Positions 26,841 through 35,877 of a stretch of DNA of 64,000 nucleotides are shown in pieces (position 1 is the stretch's first letter; each line of letters opens with the position of its first letter). This DNA comes from Cysteiniphilum sp. JM-1 (GTDB lineage: Bacteria; Pseudomonadota; Gammaproteobacteria; Francisellales; Francisellaceae): the NCBI RefSeq assembly GCF_008711525.1, contig NZ_VXKS01000008.1:1-64000 (forward strand). Direction: 5' to 3'. A program made the position numbers and the translations under genes. The notes below the pieces were generated by a model that was not told where the DNA came from, searched no databases, and worked only from the letters and a program-made list of their open reading frames with translations.

Positions 26841-28250
26841 GTGAAAAAATTTATTTTACTAGGTTATGCTTTAATAAGCACCATTACGTTTGCGCATGCT
26901 TCCGTGCGCAGTGAGATTCAATCCCTTGTTAAGATGTACCGCTTATCTGACGTCTCTATCGGCATTGCCGTTGAGCGTGTTAATTCAGGGCAGCTACTCT
27001 ATCAATATGCTAAAGACCGCCCGTTCACTCCAGCAAGTAACAACAAAGTTTTCACAGCAGTTGCTGCATTAACGGCACTGCCAAAAAACTTCCAATTTAC
27101 AACCTCTGTTTTTTATCAAAAATCACAATACAAAAATGGTACCTTAAATGGTAATTTGTATATTGAGTTTACTGGCGACCCAAGCCTTACCGGTGCCGCT
27201 TTATATAATCTGATCTCACAAACCAAACAACATGGCATCAAACGCATCAATGGTGATGTTGTGTTAATAGCCAATCACTTCTCTGGCGATTATGTGCCTA
27301 ACGGTTGGTCTAAGAATGACATACCTTACTGCTTTGCAGCCCCAGCTTCTAGCTTAAATATGAATAAAAATTGTTTTGTGATTAAGCTTATCAACACGAG
27401 TGGCACAAATACCAAAGTCAAAGAACTTTCTAATACCAGTAATATCACGATTAACAATACCACTCGATTAGCCACAGCGCAGGATCGCGGCAAATGTAAA
27501 TTTGACATTGACATGACTCGAAACAATGTCCTTAATCTCTCAGGCTGCATTCCAGCAAAAGCTGAGACTTACCTTAATCTTGCGATTGCTAACCCCGCCT
27601 TAAAAACTAAGCAAACGATTGATGATTTTATCTCACAAGTAGGCATCAAACACCATGGCAATACTTTATTTGGCAAATTACCCAGTAAGTCAAGCTTAAT
27701 TGAAGTTGCGAGCATCTCATCCGATTCTATCGATGCCTTACTTACGCATATGCTATTGAAATCTGACAATTTATATGCCGAAAGTTTTATGCGTACCATT
27801 GGTTATACACAAGCAGGTCAAGGCAGTAATGACGCTGGTACCAAAGCTGTTGAATCCCTTATCCGCAAAACATATAAAGTGGATACTGGAGAGCTGCACA
27901 TGGAAGATGGTTCAGGTCTTTCCAAGCTTGATTCGGTAACCCCTCAGTTTATGGTGAGCTTATTAACCAATGTCTATAACAGCAGCATTGGCAAACGCCT
28001 ATATAGTGCATTGCCTAGCTCTGGTGAAGACGGCACATTAGCTTATCGCATGGGTGGTAAATTGCAAGGTCGCGTTCACGCCAAAACGGGCACATTAGCC
28101 GGTGTCTCAACGCTTTCTGGCTACCTATTAACAAAGCGCAATCACCTATTGAGTTTTTCCATTATGCTAAATGATCTGACGCGTTCACAGCGCATTAAAG
28201 CGCGCATGCTTGAAGATGGCATTATTAAAGTGTTTTATGAGAATCTTTAA
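26841..28250 (+). CDS. dacB: D-alanyl-D-alanine carboxypeptidase/endopeptidase (PBP4)
   Basis: Periplasmic class C penicillin-binding protein that trims peptidoglycan peptides. 469 residues from a GTG start; the signal peptide ends in ITFAHA (about residue 20). The catalytic SxxK is S66-N-N-K69 (TPASNNKVF), the SxN motif is SSLNMNKN, and the KTG motif is HAKTGTLAGVSTLSGY. An insert between the first two motifs, with a few Cys residues, is typical of PBP4. Its 3' end overlaps gltS on the other strand by four bases. Confidence 0.92.
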   Translation: MKKFILLGYALISTITFAHASVRSEIQSLVKMYRLSDVSIGIAVERVNSGQLLYQYAKDRPFTPASNNKVFTAVAALTALPKNFQFTTSVFYQKSQYKNGTLNGNLYIEFTGDPSLTGAALYNLISQTKQHGIKRINGDVVLIANHFSGDYVPNGWSKNDIPYCFAAPASSLNMNKNCFVIKLINTSGTNTKVKELSNTSNITINNTTRLATAQDRGKCKFDIDMTRNNVLNLSGCIPAKAETYLNLAIANPALKTKQTIDDFISQVGIKHHGNTLFGKLPSKSSLIEVASISSDSIDALLTHMLLKSDNLYAESFMRTIGYTQAGQGSNDAGTKAVESLIRKTYKVDTGELHMEDGSGLSKLDSVTPQFMVSLLTNVYNSSIGKRLYSALPSSGEDGTLAYRMGGKLQGRVHAKTGTLAGVSTLSGYLLTKRNHLLSFSIMLNDLTRSQRIKARMLEDGIIKVFYENL

Positions 28251-29443
28251 AAGATATTTAAAAATGCGGTAATCATTCCGGCATTAAAGAAGTCAATCAA
28301 TACTGAACCCACAATTGGCACCACAAAAAACGCCTGTGGTGCTGGGCGATTTTTAGCAACAAAAGCATCCATATTAGCAATCGCATTTGGTGTTGCACCC
28401 ATTCCTAAGCCCACAGTGCCGCAAGTCATGACAACCGCATCATAGCTTTTGCCTAGTAATTTATAAATCACAAAAATGGCAAATAGCACCATTAATACGA
28501 CTTGTGCAAGTAAGATCACTAACATTGGAATCGCTAAGTTCACAAGTGCCAATAGCTTCATTTGCATCAATGCCATCGATAAGAAAATAGAAAGTGAAAT
28601 AGCACCTAATACTTGCAACTCCGTGTGACTAATCTCATACCAATCGGTCATATCTGAGCAGTTACGCAAAATAGCCGCTGCCAACATCGCACCAATATAA
28701 TCCGGCAAAATAATATTAAGTGACTTAAACCACGCCGAAAAAATACTGCCAAAACCAATGGCTAACGCAATCATAATCACCGCATTAAAGATACCCTCTT
28801 GAGAAATTTTACTTGGTTTATGTAGTTGCAGTTTCTTTAGACTTTCCGCATCCATTTTTGCACCCGTGACTTCAGGTTTATATTTACGCATCAGAAACTT
28901 TGCCACAGGTCCTCCCGATAAACTGCCTGCAATCAGTCCTACCGTTGCTGCCGCCGCTGTAATCGTTGCTGCATTTTGCAAACCAAAGTCATTTTGTAAA
29001 GTCCCCGCAAACGCCAATCCTGTACCATGCCCACCGATCATCGTAATCGAGCTATTGACCAAACCAAAAGCTGTCGGCATATCAAGCAACATCGCCAATG
29101 ATACACCAAGACTATTTTGTAAAATAACCAATAAGCACATACAAGCAAATAATATCAATACCGCTTTACCACCAATAAATAAAAAGCGCAAACTTGCGGC
29201 AAAACCAATCGTTGCAAAGAATATCAACATGAAATATTGTTGAGCTGATGCATCAAAATTGATATGCATATAATCAAAATAACTAAGTACTGCGACCAAT
29301 ATTGAAAACAGCAACCCACCAACAACGGGGGCAGGTATAAAAAAACGACTTAATATATTCACACGCTTTTGAATAAAGATCCCAACCAATAGCACTAAAA
29401 TAGCAATGGCAATCGTTAATAAATTGTTGATTTGTAGTAGCAT
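28247..29443 (-). CDS. gltS: Sodium/glutamate symporter
   Basis: A 398-residue membrane protein with about 10-12 spans. PAPVVGGLLFSI, STITMIGGHGTGLAFAG-like (SSITMIGGHGTGLA) and GTVGLGMGATPNAIANM are the re-entrant loop motifs of the GltS family, which imports glutamate with Na+. I choose ATG 29443, after GGGGGGCGAA; an upstream ATG at 29491 in the same frame would add a charged 16-residue tail not seen in the family. It lies convergent with dacB and divergent from dusA. Confidence 0.92.
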   Translation of the reverse strand: MLLQINNLLTIAIAILVLLVGIFIQKRVNILSRFFIPAPVVGGLLFSILVAVLSYFDYMHINFDASAQQYFMLIFFATIGFAASLRFLFIGGKAVLILFACMCLLVILQNSLGVSLAMLLDMPTAFGLVNSSITMIGGHGTGLAFAGTLQNDFGLQNAATITAAAATVGLIAGSLSGGPVAKFLMRKYKPEVTGAKMDAESLKKLQLHKPSKISQEGIFNAVIMIALAIGFGSIFSAWFKSLNIILPDYIGAMLAAAILRNCSDMTDWYEISHTELQVLGAISLSIFLSMALMQMKLLALVNLAIPMLVILLAQVVLMVLFAIFVIYKLLGKSYDAVVMTCGTVGLGMGATPNAIANMDAFVAKNRPAPQAFFVVPIVGSVLIDFFNAGMITAFLNIF

Positions 29444-29606
29444 TTCGCCCCCCTTTATCATTTCCCGTTTTTTCCCAAACGCATCGAGCATATAAAATAG
29501 AATCTAATAAAACCAGTCTTTATGGCAAATAAATCGCCAATTCCATTTACAATTACACGGAATGTTTTACCATAGCCTCCTTAAGTTTTGAATAAATAGA
29601 ATACCG

Positions 29607-30584
29607 ATGACACAACCACTTAATCGCACCCTTTGTATCGCCCCAATGATTGATTGGACAGATAGGCATTATCGTTATTTAATGCGGCTAATCACCAAAA
29701 AAACCATGCTTTACACCGAGATGATTACAGCTAATGCAATCATTCATGGACCGCGTGCGCGCTTATTGCAGTACTCGCCAGAGGAAAATCCACTGACATT
29801 ACAATTAGGTGGTAACAACCCAGATGATCTTATCTTTTGCGCCAAACTTGCTGAAGACTTAGGTTATAGCGAGATCAATCTAAATGTCGGCTGCCCGAGT
29901 GATCGCGTCTCACGTGGCGATTTTGGATTATCATTAATGTATAAGCCTGAGCTCGTTGCCGAGTGTGTTAACGCCTTAAAGCAAGCGGTTAACATCGCTA
30001 TTTCAGTAAAGTGTCGTATTGGCGTTGACGATAAAGATAGCTTTGAAGAGCTTACACACTTTATCCAAGGTATTGTTAATGCTAAGGCTGATTTTATATG
30101 TATTCATGCGCGAAAAGGCTGGTTAAATGGCTTAAGCCCCAAAGAAAATCGTACAATCCCGCCCTTACAATATGATACGGTTTATCAAATTAAAAAATTA
30201 TTCCCCAAGCAGTTAATGGGCATTAATGGTGGTATAACAACCTTAGATGACATCAACCAGCATTTACAATATGTTGATAGCGTGATGATTGGGCGCAAAG
30301 CTTACCACAACCCGATGTTATTTAAAGATGTTGATCACGTCTTTTATAACGAGAAAAGTCATGAGCTCACTCCTTTTGATGTTGCTGAGTGTTTAATTCC
30401 CTATATTGAAGAAGAACTAAAAGCGCCTGATCGCAAGCTCAATCATATTACGCGTCACACGCTTAATTTATTTAATGGTTACCCAAATGCGCGGCTATAT
30501 CGCCGATTTTTAAGTGAGCATGCCACACATCCCGAGGCAGGCGTTCATACCTTTAAAGAAGCATTGAGCTATGTCAAAGGTTAA
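29607..30584 (+). CDS. dusA: tRNA-dihydrouridine synthase A
   Basis: Flavin enzyme reducing specific uridines in the tRNA D-loop. 325 residues. N-terminal CIAPMIDWTDRHYRYLMRL, LQLGGNNPDDL, and INLNVGCPSDRV with the catalytic Cys are the DusA blocks; VKCRIGVDD and CIHARKGWLNGLSPKENR hold FMN and tRNA contacts; VMIGRKAYHNP precedes the C-terminal helical domain. The WTDRH variant and the GLSPKENR segment favour DusA over DusB or DusC. Single gene; its 3' end faces the MATE gene 13 bases away. Confidence 0.93.
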   Translation: MTQPLNRTLCIAPMIDWTDRHYRYLMRLITKKTMLYTEMITANAIIHGPRARLLQYSPEENPLTLQLGGNNPDDLIFCAKLAEDLGYSEINLNVGCPSDRVSRGDFGLSLMYKPELVAECVNALKQAVNIAISVKCRIGVDDKDSFEELTHFIQGIVNAKADFICIHARKGWLNGLSPKENRTIPPLQYDTVYQIKKLFPKQLMGINGGITTLDDINQHLQYVDSVMIGRKAYHNPMLFKDVDHVFYNEKSHELTPFDVAECLIPYIEEELKAPDRKLNHITRHTLNLFNGYPNARLYRRFLSEHATHPEAGVHTFKEALSYVKG

Positions 30585-30597
30585 AAACTCACGCTCA

Positions 30598-31890
30598 TCA
30601 CTTTAAAACCTTCATAAGTGGTACACCTAACGTTATTGCTCGATAAATAAAAAACAATAAATACGCAACCCACAATCCAATATTGCCCAATGACCAAAAA
30701 GCCGCAACACTTAACAAATATAAAACCATAGATACGATCATTGCATTACGCATAATCGTTGTTTTAAGCAAACCAACAAATACACCATCTAACCAAAAAC
30801 TAAATACCGCGATTAATGGGAATATAATCGAAAAGATAACGTAATGCTCAGCTGCTTGGCGGACACTTGCAATAGAGGTTAACAAATCAAATATCCACGG
30901 GTAAACACAGGCATAAATCAACACAAACAGTAAACTAAAAGCAATAGAGTAACTCAGCGTATATAACAACGTGCTCCTTAATGCGCTTTTATCATTTTGC
31001 CCAACATTTTCACCAACAAGCGTTTCTGTTGCATTGGCTAAGGCATCCAAAAAGAGTGCTAACAACATCGCAAACTCAATCAGCAAAGTATTTGCAGCAA
31101 GCACTTCCTGCCCCATATGTGCTGAGAACACAAAGAATGAATTAATACAGACTTGTAAACACAAAGAGCGTATAAAAATATCACCATTAACCGACATAAA
31201 TGCTTGATAAGCTCGCCAATTAAATTGATTACGATGTATTAGCTTCTTCAATGAAACCTTGTTAGCTTTGGCGATTTTAATACTGAAAAACAATGCAAAT
31301 ATACAGCTAAAAGCCTGTGATAACACCACGGAATAAGCTATTCCCTTAATATCTAAATGCAGTAATTCAACAAAAACAAGACTCAACAAAATACCTGAGA
31401 TGCTCGTAATTAATGCCATCAAGAAAGCAAGCTTTGCCCGTTGTAGCGCAATAAAGAAGCCAAGCAAAACATAATTAATAAGGACAAACAACAAAGCATA
31501 AATAGTGATATTAAAGTATTCGCTAAATAGCTTGGTTACGGCTTTATTCATCGATAATATTGATAATGCCAGATCATAAATGACGCCTTGTAGCATAATT
31601 AGCACAAGCGCCAATATCATCGCAACAATAAGCGCCTTCACTAACCAATCAAAGATCTTATTAAAGTCTCTCTTACCGTATTGTTGCGCAATAACACCCG
31701 TTGTACTCATTCGTAAGAAGTAAAACAATGCACTGATAAAGGTGATTACTGCAACGCCTAAAGCACTGGCTGCCAAATAACTACTAGCATGCAGATTACC
31801 CATCAATGCTGAATTAACAATGCCACATAATGGCAAACTAATATTGGCAAGGATTAAAGGAAGCGACAGCTGAATGATTTTTTTATGCAC
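30598..31890 (-). CDS. MATE-family (DinF-like) efflux transporter
   Basis: A 430-residue protein with 12 hydrophobic spans in two halves. IIQLSLPLILANISLPLCGIVNSALMG at the N-terminus and TTGVIAQQYGKRD are typical of MATE exporters of the DinF branch, which exchange drugs or metabolites for Na+ or H+. A second-half motif (ALANATETLVGENVGQ) matches. The substrate is unknown. Begins 15 bases after kdsA, so it is probably co-transcribed with it. Positively charged loops are Lys/Arg-rich as expected for an inner-membrane protein. Confidence 0.87.
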   Translation of the reverse strand: MHKKIIQLSLPLILANISLPLCGIVNSALMGNLHASSYLAASALGVAVITFISALFYFLRMSTTGVIAQQYGKRDFNKIFDWLVKALIVAMILALVLIMLQGVIYDLALSILSMNKAVTKLFSEYFNITIYALLFVLINYVLLGFFIALQRAKLAFLMALITSISGILLSLVFVELLHLDIKGIAYSVVLSQAFSCIFALFFSIKIAKANKVSLKKLIHRNQFNWRAYQAFMSVNGDIFIRSLCLQVCINSFFVFSAHMGQEVLAANTLLIEFAMLLALFLDALANATETLVGENVGQNDKSALRSTLLYTLSYSIAFSLLFVLIYACVYPWIFDLLTSIASVRQAAEHYVIFSIIFPLIAVFSFWLDGVFVGLLKTTIMRNAMIVSMVLYLLSVAAFWSLGNIGLWVAYLLFFIYRAITLGVPLMKVLK

Positions 31891-31905
31891 AATCAGCTAT
31901 GTTGA

Positions 31906-32742
31906 TTAAAGTGTGTTTTCTAATAGCGGCTGTGATTTAACAATGCGATCAATCTGTTGAAGTTGCATTAATAATGACTTCATTTTTTGAATTGGTAACG
32001 CATTTGGCCCATCGCTTAAGGCCTTGGCTGGATCTGGATGTGTTTCCATAAATATGCCTGAAATCCCAGCTGCAACTGCCGCACGCGCTAACACTGGTAC
32101 AAATTCACGTTGCCCGCCTGAGACATTACCCTGCCCACCTGGCAACTGCACTGAATGTGTCGCATCATAGACCACAGGACAGCCTGTCTCACGCATAACC
32201 GCTAATGAACGCATATCTGAAACCAGATTGTTATAACCAAAGCTTGCCCCTCTTTCGCATGCCATCACTTGCTTGTTCCCCGTTGATTTGGCTTTCTCCA
32301 TCACCTGCTTCATATCCCAAGGTGCCAAGAACTGCCCCTTTTTAATATTAACGGGTAAACCTTGCTCGCATACGCGTACGATAAAGTTTGTCTGACGACA
32401 CAAAAAAGCTGGCGTTTGCAATACATCAACAACACTTGCAACTTCAGCTAATGGCGTATCTTCATGCACATCAGTTAGTATCGGAACATTAATTTCTTTT
32501 TTTACTTTCGCTAAAATCTCAAGCCCTTTCTCAATTCCAGGACCTCTAAAGCTATTAATCGATGAGCGATTCGCTTTATCAAAAGAAGATTTATAAATAA
32601 ACGAAATACCTAATTCATCAGTTAACTCTTTGAGATAACCTGCTGTATCCATGGCTAGTGCTTCTGATTCAATAACACAAGGTCCAGCAATTAAAAAAAA
32701 TGGCTTATCCATTCCCACTTCAAAGTCTAATAATTTCATCAT
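31906..32742 (-). CDS. kdsA: 3-deoxy-D-manno-octulosonate-8-phosphate synthase
   Basis: Condenses arabinose-5-phosphate with phosphoenolpyruvate to make KDO-8-phosphate for lipopolysaccharide core. About 278 residues. [75 protein letters not shown] and [11 protein letters not shown] are the full set of family blocks. The frame can be extended to a TTG at 32751, but ATG 32742 (or 32739) is the more ordinary start; the Shine-Dalgarno is weak. Followed at 15 bases by the MATE gene. Confidence 0.94.
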   Translation of the reverse strand: MMKLLDFEVGMDKPFFLIAGPCVIESEALAMDTAGYLKELTDELGISFIYKSSFDKANRSSINSFRGPGIEKGLEILAKVKKEINVPILTDVHEDTPLAEVASVVDVLQTPAFLCRQTNFIVRVCEQGLPVNIKKGQFLAPWDMKQVMEKAKSTGNKQVMACERGASFGYNNLVSDMRSLAVMRETGCPVVYDATHSVQLPGGQGNVSGGQREFVPVLARAAVAAGISGIFMETHPDPAKALSDGPNALPIQKMKSLLMQLQQIDRIVKSQPLLENTL

Positions 32743-32818
32743 ATGATCCAATTTGGCTAAAACTTGAAGTAGTTTAATGCGCGAGAACTTAAATAGAAAG
32801 GGCTTTCACAGGATTAAT

Positions 32819-33544
32819 TTACGATGCAATCACCTGAACATCCGCCAAAAATTTATAACCTTTATAGCGAATCGATTGAATCAAATCTTTACCGATCTTA
32901 TTGCGTAAGCGATAAACATAAACATTAATCGCCTGTAATGACGCATCATCGGCATGACTCTCCAAAGCTTTGTGAATCTGCTCACGCGTGATAATCCGCT
33001 CAGCATTCGCGCAAAACAAACTCAATAGCTTCACCTCATACTCAGTCAAATTGAGTTTTTTGTTAATATTATTTTTATCAACCAGATTAAGAGCTGACGG
33101 TTCAAAATACCAACGGTCAAATTGATAATTAATCTGATCTTCTTGCGTTGATTGAGACAATGCCATTTGTGTCTTGCGACTGCGGCGCAAAATTGCTTCC
33201 ATGCGCAATAACAGCTCCTTAGGATCAAATGGCTTGGCTAGAAAGTCATCTATTCCAAGCTCAAAACTACGTATTAGATTGGCTTGGCTATCATGTGCCG
33301 TCACCATCAAAATCGGAACTTGTGATTGCTGGCGCACTTTTTGACATAGACTATGCCCTGTTAAATCTGGCAGTTGATAATCCAAAATAATTAAGCTTGG
33401 GATTTTCTGACTCAAATACTCAAGCATCGCCTTGCCATTGTATGCACTGTGCGTCATATAGCCCTTAGACTGCAAAATACTTTCAATCAGCTCACAAATA
33501 ATCGGCTCATCATCAACAATCAATATTTCATTTACATCCAGCAT
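32819..33544 (-). CDS. OmpR/PhoB-type response regulator, orphan
   Basis: A 241-residue two-domain regulator. The receiver domain has the acidic pair D11/D12 (LIVDDEP), phospho-acceptor D55 (IILDYQLPD), and the conserved Lys in FLAKPF. A winged helix DNA-binding domain covers about 140-235 (LTEYEVKLLSLFCANAERIITREQI, VYVYRLRNKIG, IRYKGYKF). No histidine kinase gene is nearby, so this is an orphan regulator. KdpE/QseB/PmrA-type regulators of Francisella have this form, but I cannot tell which. Divergent from acpP. Confidence 0.87.
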   Translation of the reverse strand: MLDVNEILIVDDEPIICELIESILQSKGYMTHSAYNGKAMLEYLSQKIPSLIILDYQLPDLTGHSLCQKVRQQSQVPILMVTAHDSQANLIRSFELGIDDFLAKPFDPKELLLRMEAILRRSRKTQMALSQSTQEDQINYQFDRWYFEPSALNLVDKNNINKKLNLTEYEVKLLSLFCANAERIITREQIHKALESHADDASLQAINVYVYRLRNKIGKDLIQSIRYKGYKFLADVQVIAS

Positions 33545-33864
33545 CGCACTTGAGTTCCATGGTTATTATTTCCTTGATAAGGAAAGTATAGACCAACAAT
33601 ATACTGATTCAATTATAAATAGCGGACTTTCTAGGTTGAATTTTTTGTGCTTTGCCGCAGAAATCACAGTTAACGATAATGAGGTTGATGATTGATAGAA
33701 ATATCTGTTCAATAAATAGCAAGACCAGCCAGTTTTAGCAGAATTTTGTTGTAAGTTTATTGCAAATAAGGCACATTTCACTACAATGTCTACTCGGTTG
33801 GCAGATGCCATAAATTTAAAGACAGTTTTATAAATATTAATAAGTAAAAACTTAAGGAAACAAA
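33545..33864. promoter_or_regulatory. Divergent regulatory region between response regulator and acpP
   Basis: A 320-base gene-free stretch. It holds the probable acpP promoter (33760-33787) and presumably the response-regulator promoter. I see no repeat element or small gene in it. Confidence 0.4.
33760..33787 (+). promoter_or_regulatory. Putative acpP promoter
   Basis: TTGCAA (33760-33765), 16 bases, TACAAT (33782-33787), giving a leader of about 70 bases before the acpP ATG at 33865. AAGGAAAC lies just upstream of the ATG. Confidence 0.45.
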
Positions 33865-34101
33865 ATGAGCGCAATTCAAGAAAAAGTAAACGCTATCATC
33901 GTTGAACAATTAGGTGTTAAGCCTGAAGATGTAAAAGCAGAAGCATCTTTTATCGATGATTTAGGCGCTGACTCTCTTGACACTGTTGAATTAGTCATGG
34001 CTTTAGAAGAAGAATTTGACACTGAGATTCCAGATGAAGAAGCTGAAAAAATCAAGACTGTGCAAGACGTTTACACTTACATCGAAGCACACAACAAATA
34101 A
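33865..34101 (+). CDS. acpP: Acyl carrier protein
   Basis: A 78-residue acidic carrier protein that holds growing fatty acyl chains on phosphopantetheine. The attachment site is S37 in [18 protein letters not shown]. The N-terminal [20 protein letters not shown] and C-terminal VQDVYTYIE complete the four-helix fold. It stands alone, without fabD or fabG upstream, and is closed by its own strong terminator before fabF. Confidence 0.97.
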   Translation: MSAIQEKVNAIIVEQLGVKPEDVKAEASFIDDLGADSLDTVELVMALEEEFDTEIPDEEAEKIKTVQDVYTYIEAHNK

Positions 34102-34141
34102 TCACTCATCGCTTCTTTAAAGTAACTGATGAATTTATGAG

Positions 34142-34180
34142 AAATCAGCATTAGTCGCAAGGTTAATGCTGATTTTTTAT
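34142..34180 (+). terminator. Rho-independent terminator after acpP
   Basis: AAATCAGCATTA (34142-34153) pairs perfectly with TAATGCTGATTT (34164-34175) around a 10-base loop, followed by a T-run. It should uncouple acpP from fabF. Confidence 0.85.
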
Positions 34181-34190
34181 TTGTATAACC

Positions 34191-34355
34191 ATACCGCTTG
34201 TAAATCATTTTGCGGTGTTTAATATCGAAGAAGTTTTTGATACTTTTGGGTGATTGGATTGCAGTTAATAGCTAGGACTATTACCAAAATCCAATCACCC
34301 AAAAGTACGAGAAATTCAATGATAAAAATTTTGCAAAATGGTTTGTGGGCGGTAT
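34191..34355. repeat. Family-B inverted-repeat element between acpP and fabF
   Basis: A 165-bp element bounded by ATACCGCTTG and GTGGGCGGTAT. A perfect 19-bp inverted repeat (ACTTTTGGGTGATTGGATT at 34242-34260, complement at 34288-34306) and an inner TAATAG/CTATTA stem allow the whole element to fold as one long hairpin. Both arms align with the copy at 9531, for example TCGAAGAA.TTTTTGATA in the left arm here. It has no coding capacity. Confidence 0.75.
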
Positions 34356-34358
34356 AAA
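34331..34358 (+). promoter_or_regulatory. Putative fabF promoter at the right end of the family-B element
   Basis: TTGCAA (34331-34336), 16 bases, TATAAA (34353-34358). The -10 is made of the element's last TAT plus the flanking AAA. A start near 34365 would give a short leader of about 12 bases before ATG 34377. Inferred from spacing only. Confidence 0.45.
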
Positions 34359-34376
34359 CATTTGGATAATGAAATC

Positions 34377-35630
34377 ATGAAATCAGCAAGACGCGTTGTC
34401 ATTACTGGACTTGGCGCATTAAGCCCGCTTGGTAATGATGTCAAAAGCACATGGGATGCGATTTTAAAAGGTCAAAGCGGTATTACACAATTACCTGAAT
34501 TTGATCTCGAGCACGGACCTTCTATTTCTGAGTTTAAGGTCACCATTGGTGGCACCATTAAAAACTTCGATCCTTTACAGCATTTTGATAAAAAAGAAAT
34601 CAAAAAATACGACCCCTTCATGCAATATGGTCTTGTGGCTGCCGAAGAAGCATGGCAAGACGCTGGTATCACAGTGACTGACGAGAATTGCCGCCGCATC
34701 GGTGTATCAATGTCTTCAGGAATTGGTGGACTTGGCGAGCTTGAGGCAACGCGTGTTGTTATCGATACCAAAGGTCCAAAGCGTATATCGCCGTTTTGTA
34801 TCCCAGCAACAATCATCAATCTTATCTCTGGCAACTTCTCGATTAAGCACAACCTAAGAGGTCCCAATACTGCAGTCGTTACCGCTTGCACAACGGGTGC
34901 ACACAACATCGGTATGGCAGCACGTATGATCGCTTATGGCGATGCTGATGTGATGATTGCCGGTGGTGCTGACAAAGCCAACACTGCTATTGGAATCGGC
35001 GGATTTGCGGCAGCTCGTGCGTTATCTGAGCGCAACCATGATCCAAAAGGCGCATCACGCCCATGGGATAAAGATCGTGATGGTTTTGTGCTATCTAATG
35101 GTGCAGCGGCTGTTGTATTAGAAGAATACGAGCACGCTAAAAAGCGAGGTGCCAAAATTTATGGTGAGCTTATTGGTTATGCTATGAATGCTGATGCTTT
35201 TCACATCACCAGCCCAAGTGGCGAAGGTGGCTATGAGTGTATGCAACTAGCTCTTGAAGATGCAGGCATCAATGCTGATCAAGTGCAATATATCAATGCG
35301 CATGGCACATCAACGCCAGCTGGTGATGTTAAAGAAAGCCAAGCAGCTGAAAAGCTTATGGGTAATCATGCTAAAAATATCGTCATGAGCTCAACCAAAT
35401 CAATGACTGGACATATGCTAGGAGCAGCTGGCGCGATTGAAGCCATCTTCTCGTTACTTGCTATTCGTGATCAAGTCGCACCACCAACTATCAACCTTGA
35501 TAATGTTGATGAGGGCTGTAACTTAGATTATGCAGCACACCAAGCAAAACCAATGAAAATTGACATTGCCATGTCTAACTCATTTGGCTTTGGTGGCACC
35601 AATGGCACGCTTGTGTTTAAGAAAATCTAA
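34377..35630 (+). CDS. fabF: Beta-ketoacyl-ACP synthase II
   Basis: Condensing enzyme of fatty-acid elongation. 418 residues from ATG 34377; the frame extends upstream to 34338, but that part lies within the repeat element and would add a non-homologous tail. RRVVITGLGALSPLGNDV is the family N-terminus. The catalytic Cys is C171 (VVTACTTGAH), with His residues in NAHGTSTPAGD and KSMTGHMLGAAG. The C-terminus NSFGFGGTNGTLVFKK is standard. Separated from acpP by a terminator and a hairpin element, unlike the usual tight acpP-fabF pair. Confidence 0.95.
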   Translation: MKSARRVVITGLGALSPLGNDVKSTWDAILKGQSGITQLPEFDLEHGPSISEFKVTIGGTIKNFDPLQHFDKKEIKKYDPFMQYGLVAAEEAWQDAGITVTDENCRRIGVSMSSGIGGLGELEATRVVIDTKGPKRISPFCIPATIINLISGNFSIKHNLRGPNTAVVTACTTGAHNIGMAARMIAYGDADVMIAGGADKANTAIGIGGFAAARALSERNHDPKGASRPWDKDRDGFVLSNGAAAVVLEEYEHAKKRGAKIYGELIGYAMNADAFHITSPSGEGGYECMQLALEDAGINADQVQYINAHGTSTPAGDVKESQAAEKLMGNHAKNIVMSSTKSMTGHMLGAAGAIEAIFSLLAIRDQVAPPTINLDNVDEGCNLDYAAHQAKPMKIDIAMSNSFGFGGTNGTLVFKKI

Positions 35631-35676
35631 AATAGACACACCAAACATTTCTGATAAATCTATTTTGTATGTTCTT

Positions 35677-35809
35677 TGAGCGCCTAAAAAATAGTCTATT
35701 AGTAATCATGGATATTCGGGTCAAGCCCGAATATGACGACTTATATTCATTCTCGGACTTGATCCGAGAATCCAAAAAAAACATCGGATAAAATTTGCAT
35801 AGCTACTTA
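35677..35809. repeat. Family-A repeat, copy 4 (133 bp)
   Basis: Runs from TGAGCGCCTAAAAAATAG, a diverged end, to GCATAGCTACTTA. It contains ATTCGGGTCAAGCCCGAAT and TTCTCGGACTTGATCCGAGAA, the same palindromes and orientation as copy 2. It lies between fabF and the TVP38-type gene, about 70 bases before the latter's start. Confidence 0.8.
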
Positions 35810-35877
35810 TATTGAACTTATTTTTTATCTGTTATCCTCTACGTACCTTTAGACAATGACATGGAGAGTGATTGCAG

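Noticed and set aside
30598-31890. Lipid flippase of the MurJ/Wzx type
   Set aside because: The N-terminal and mid-protein motifs are those of DinF-like MATE exporters, and no O-antigen or cell-wall genes surround it.
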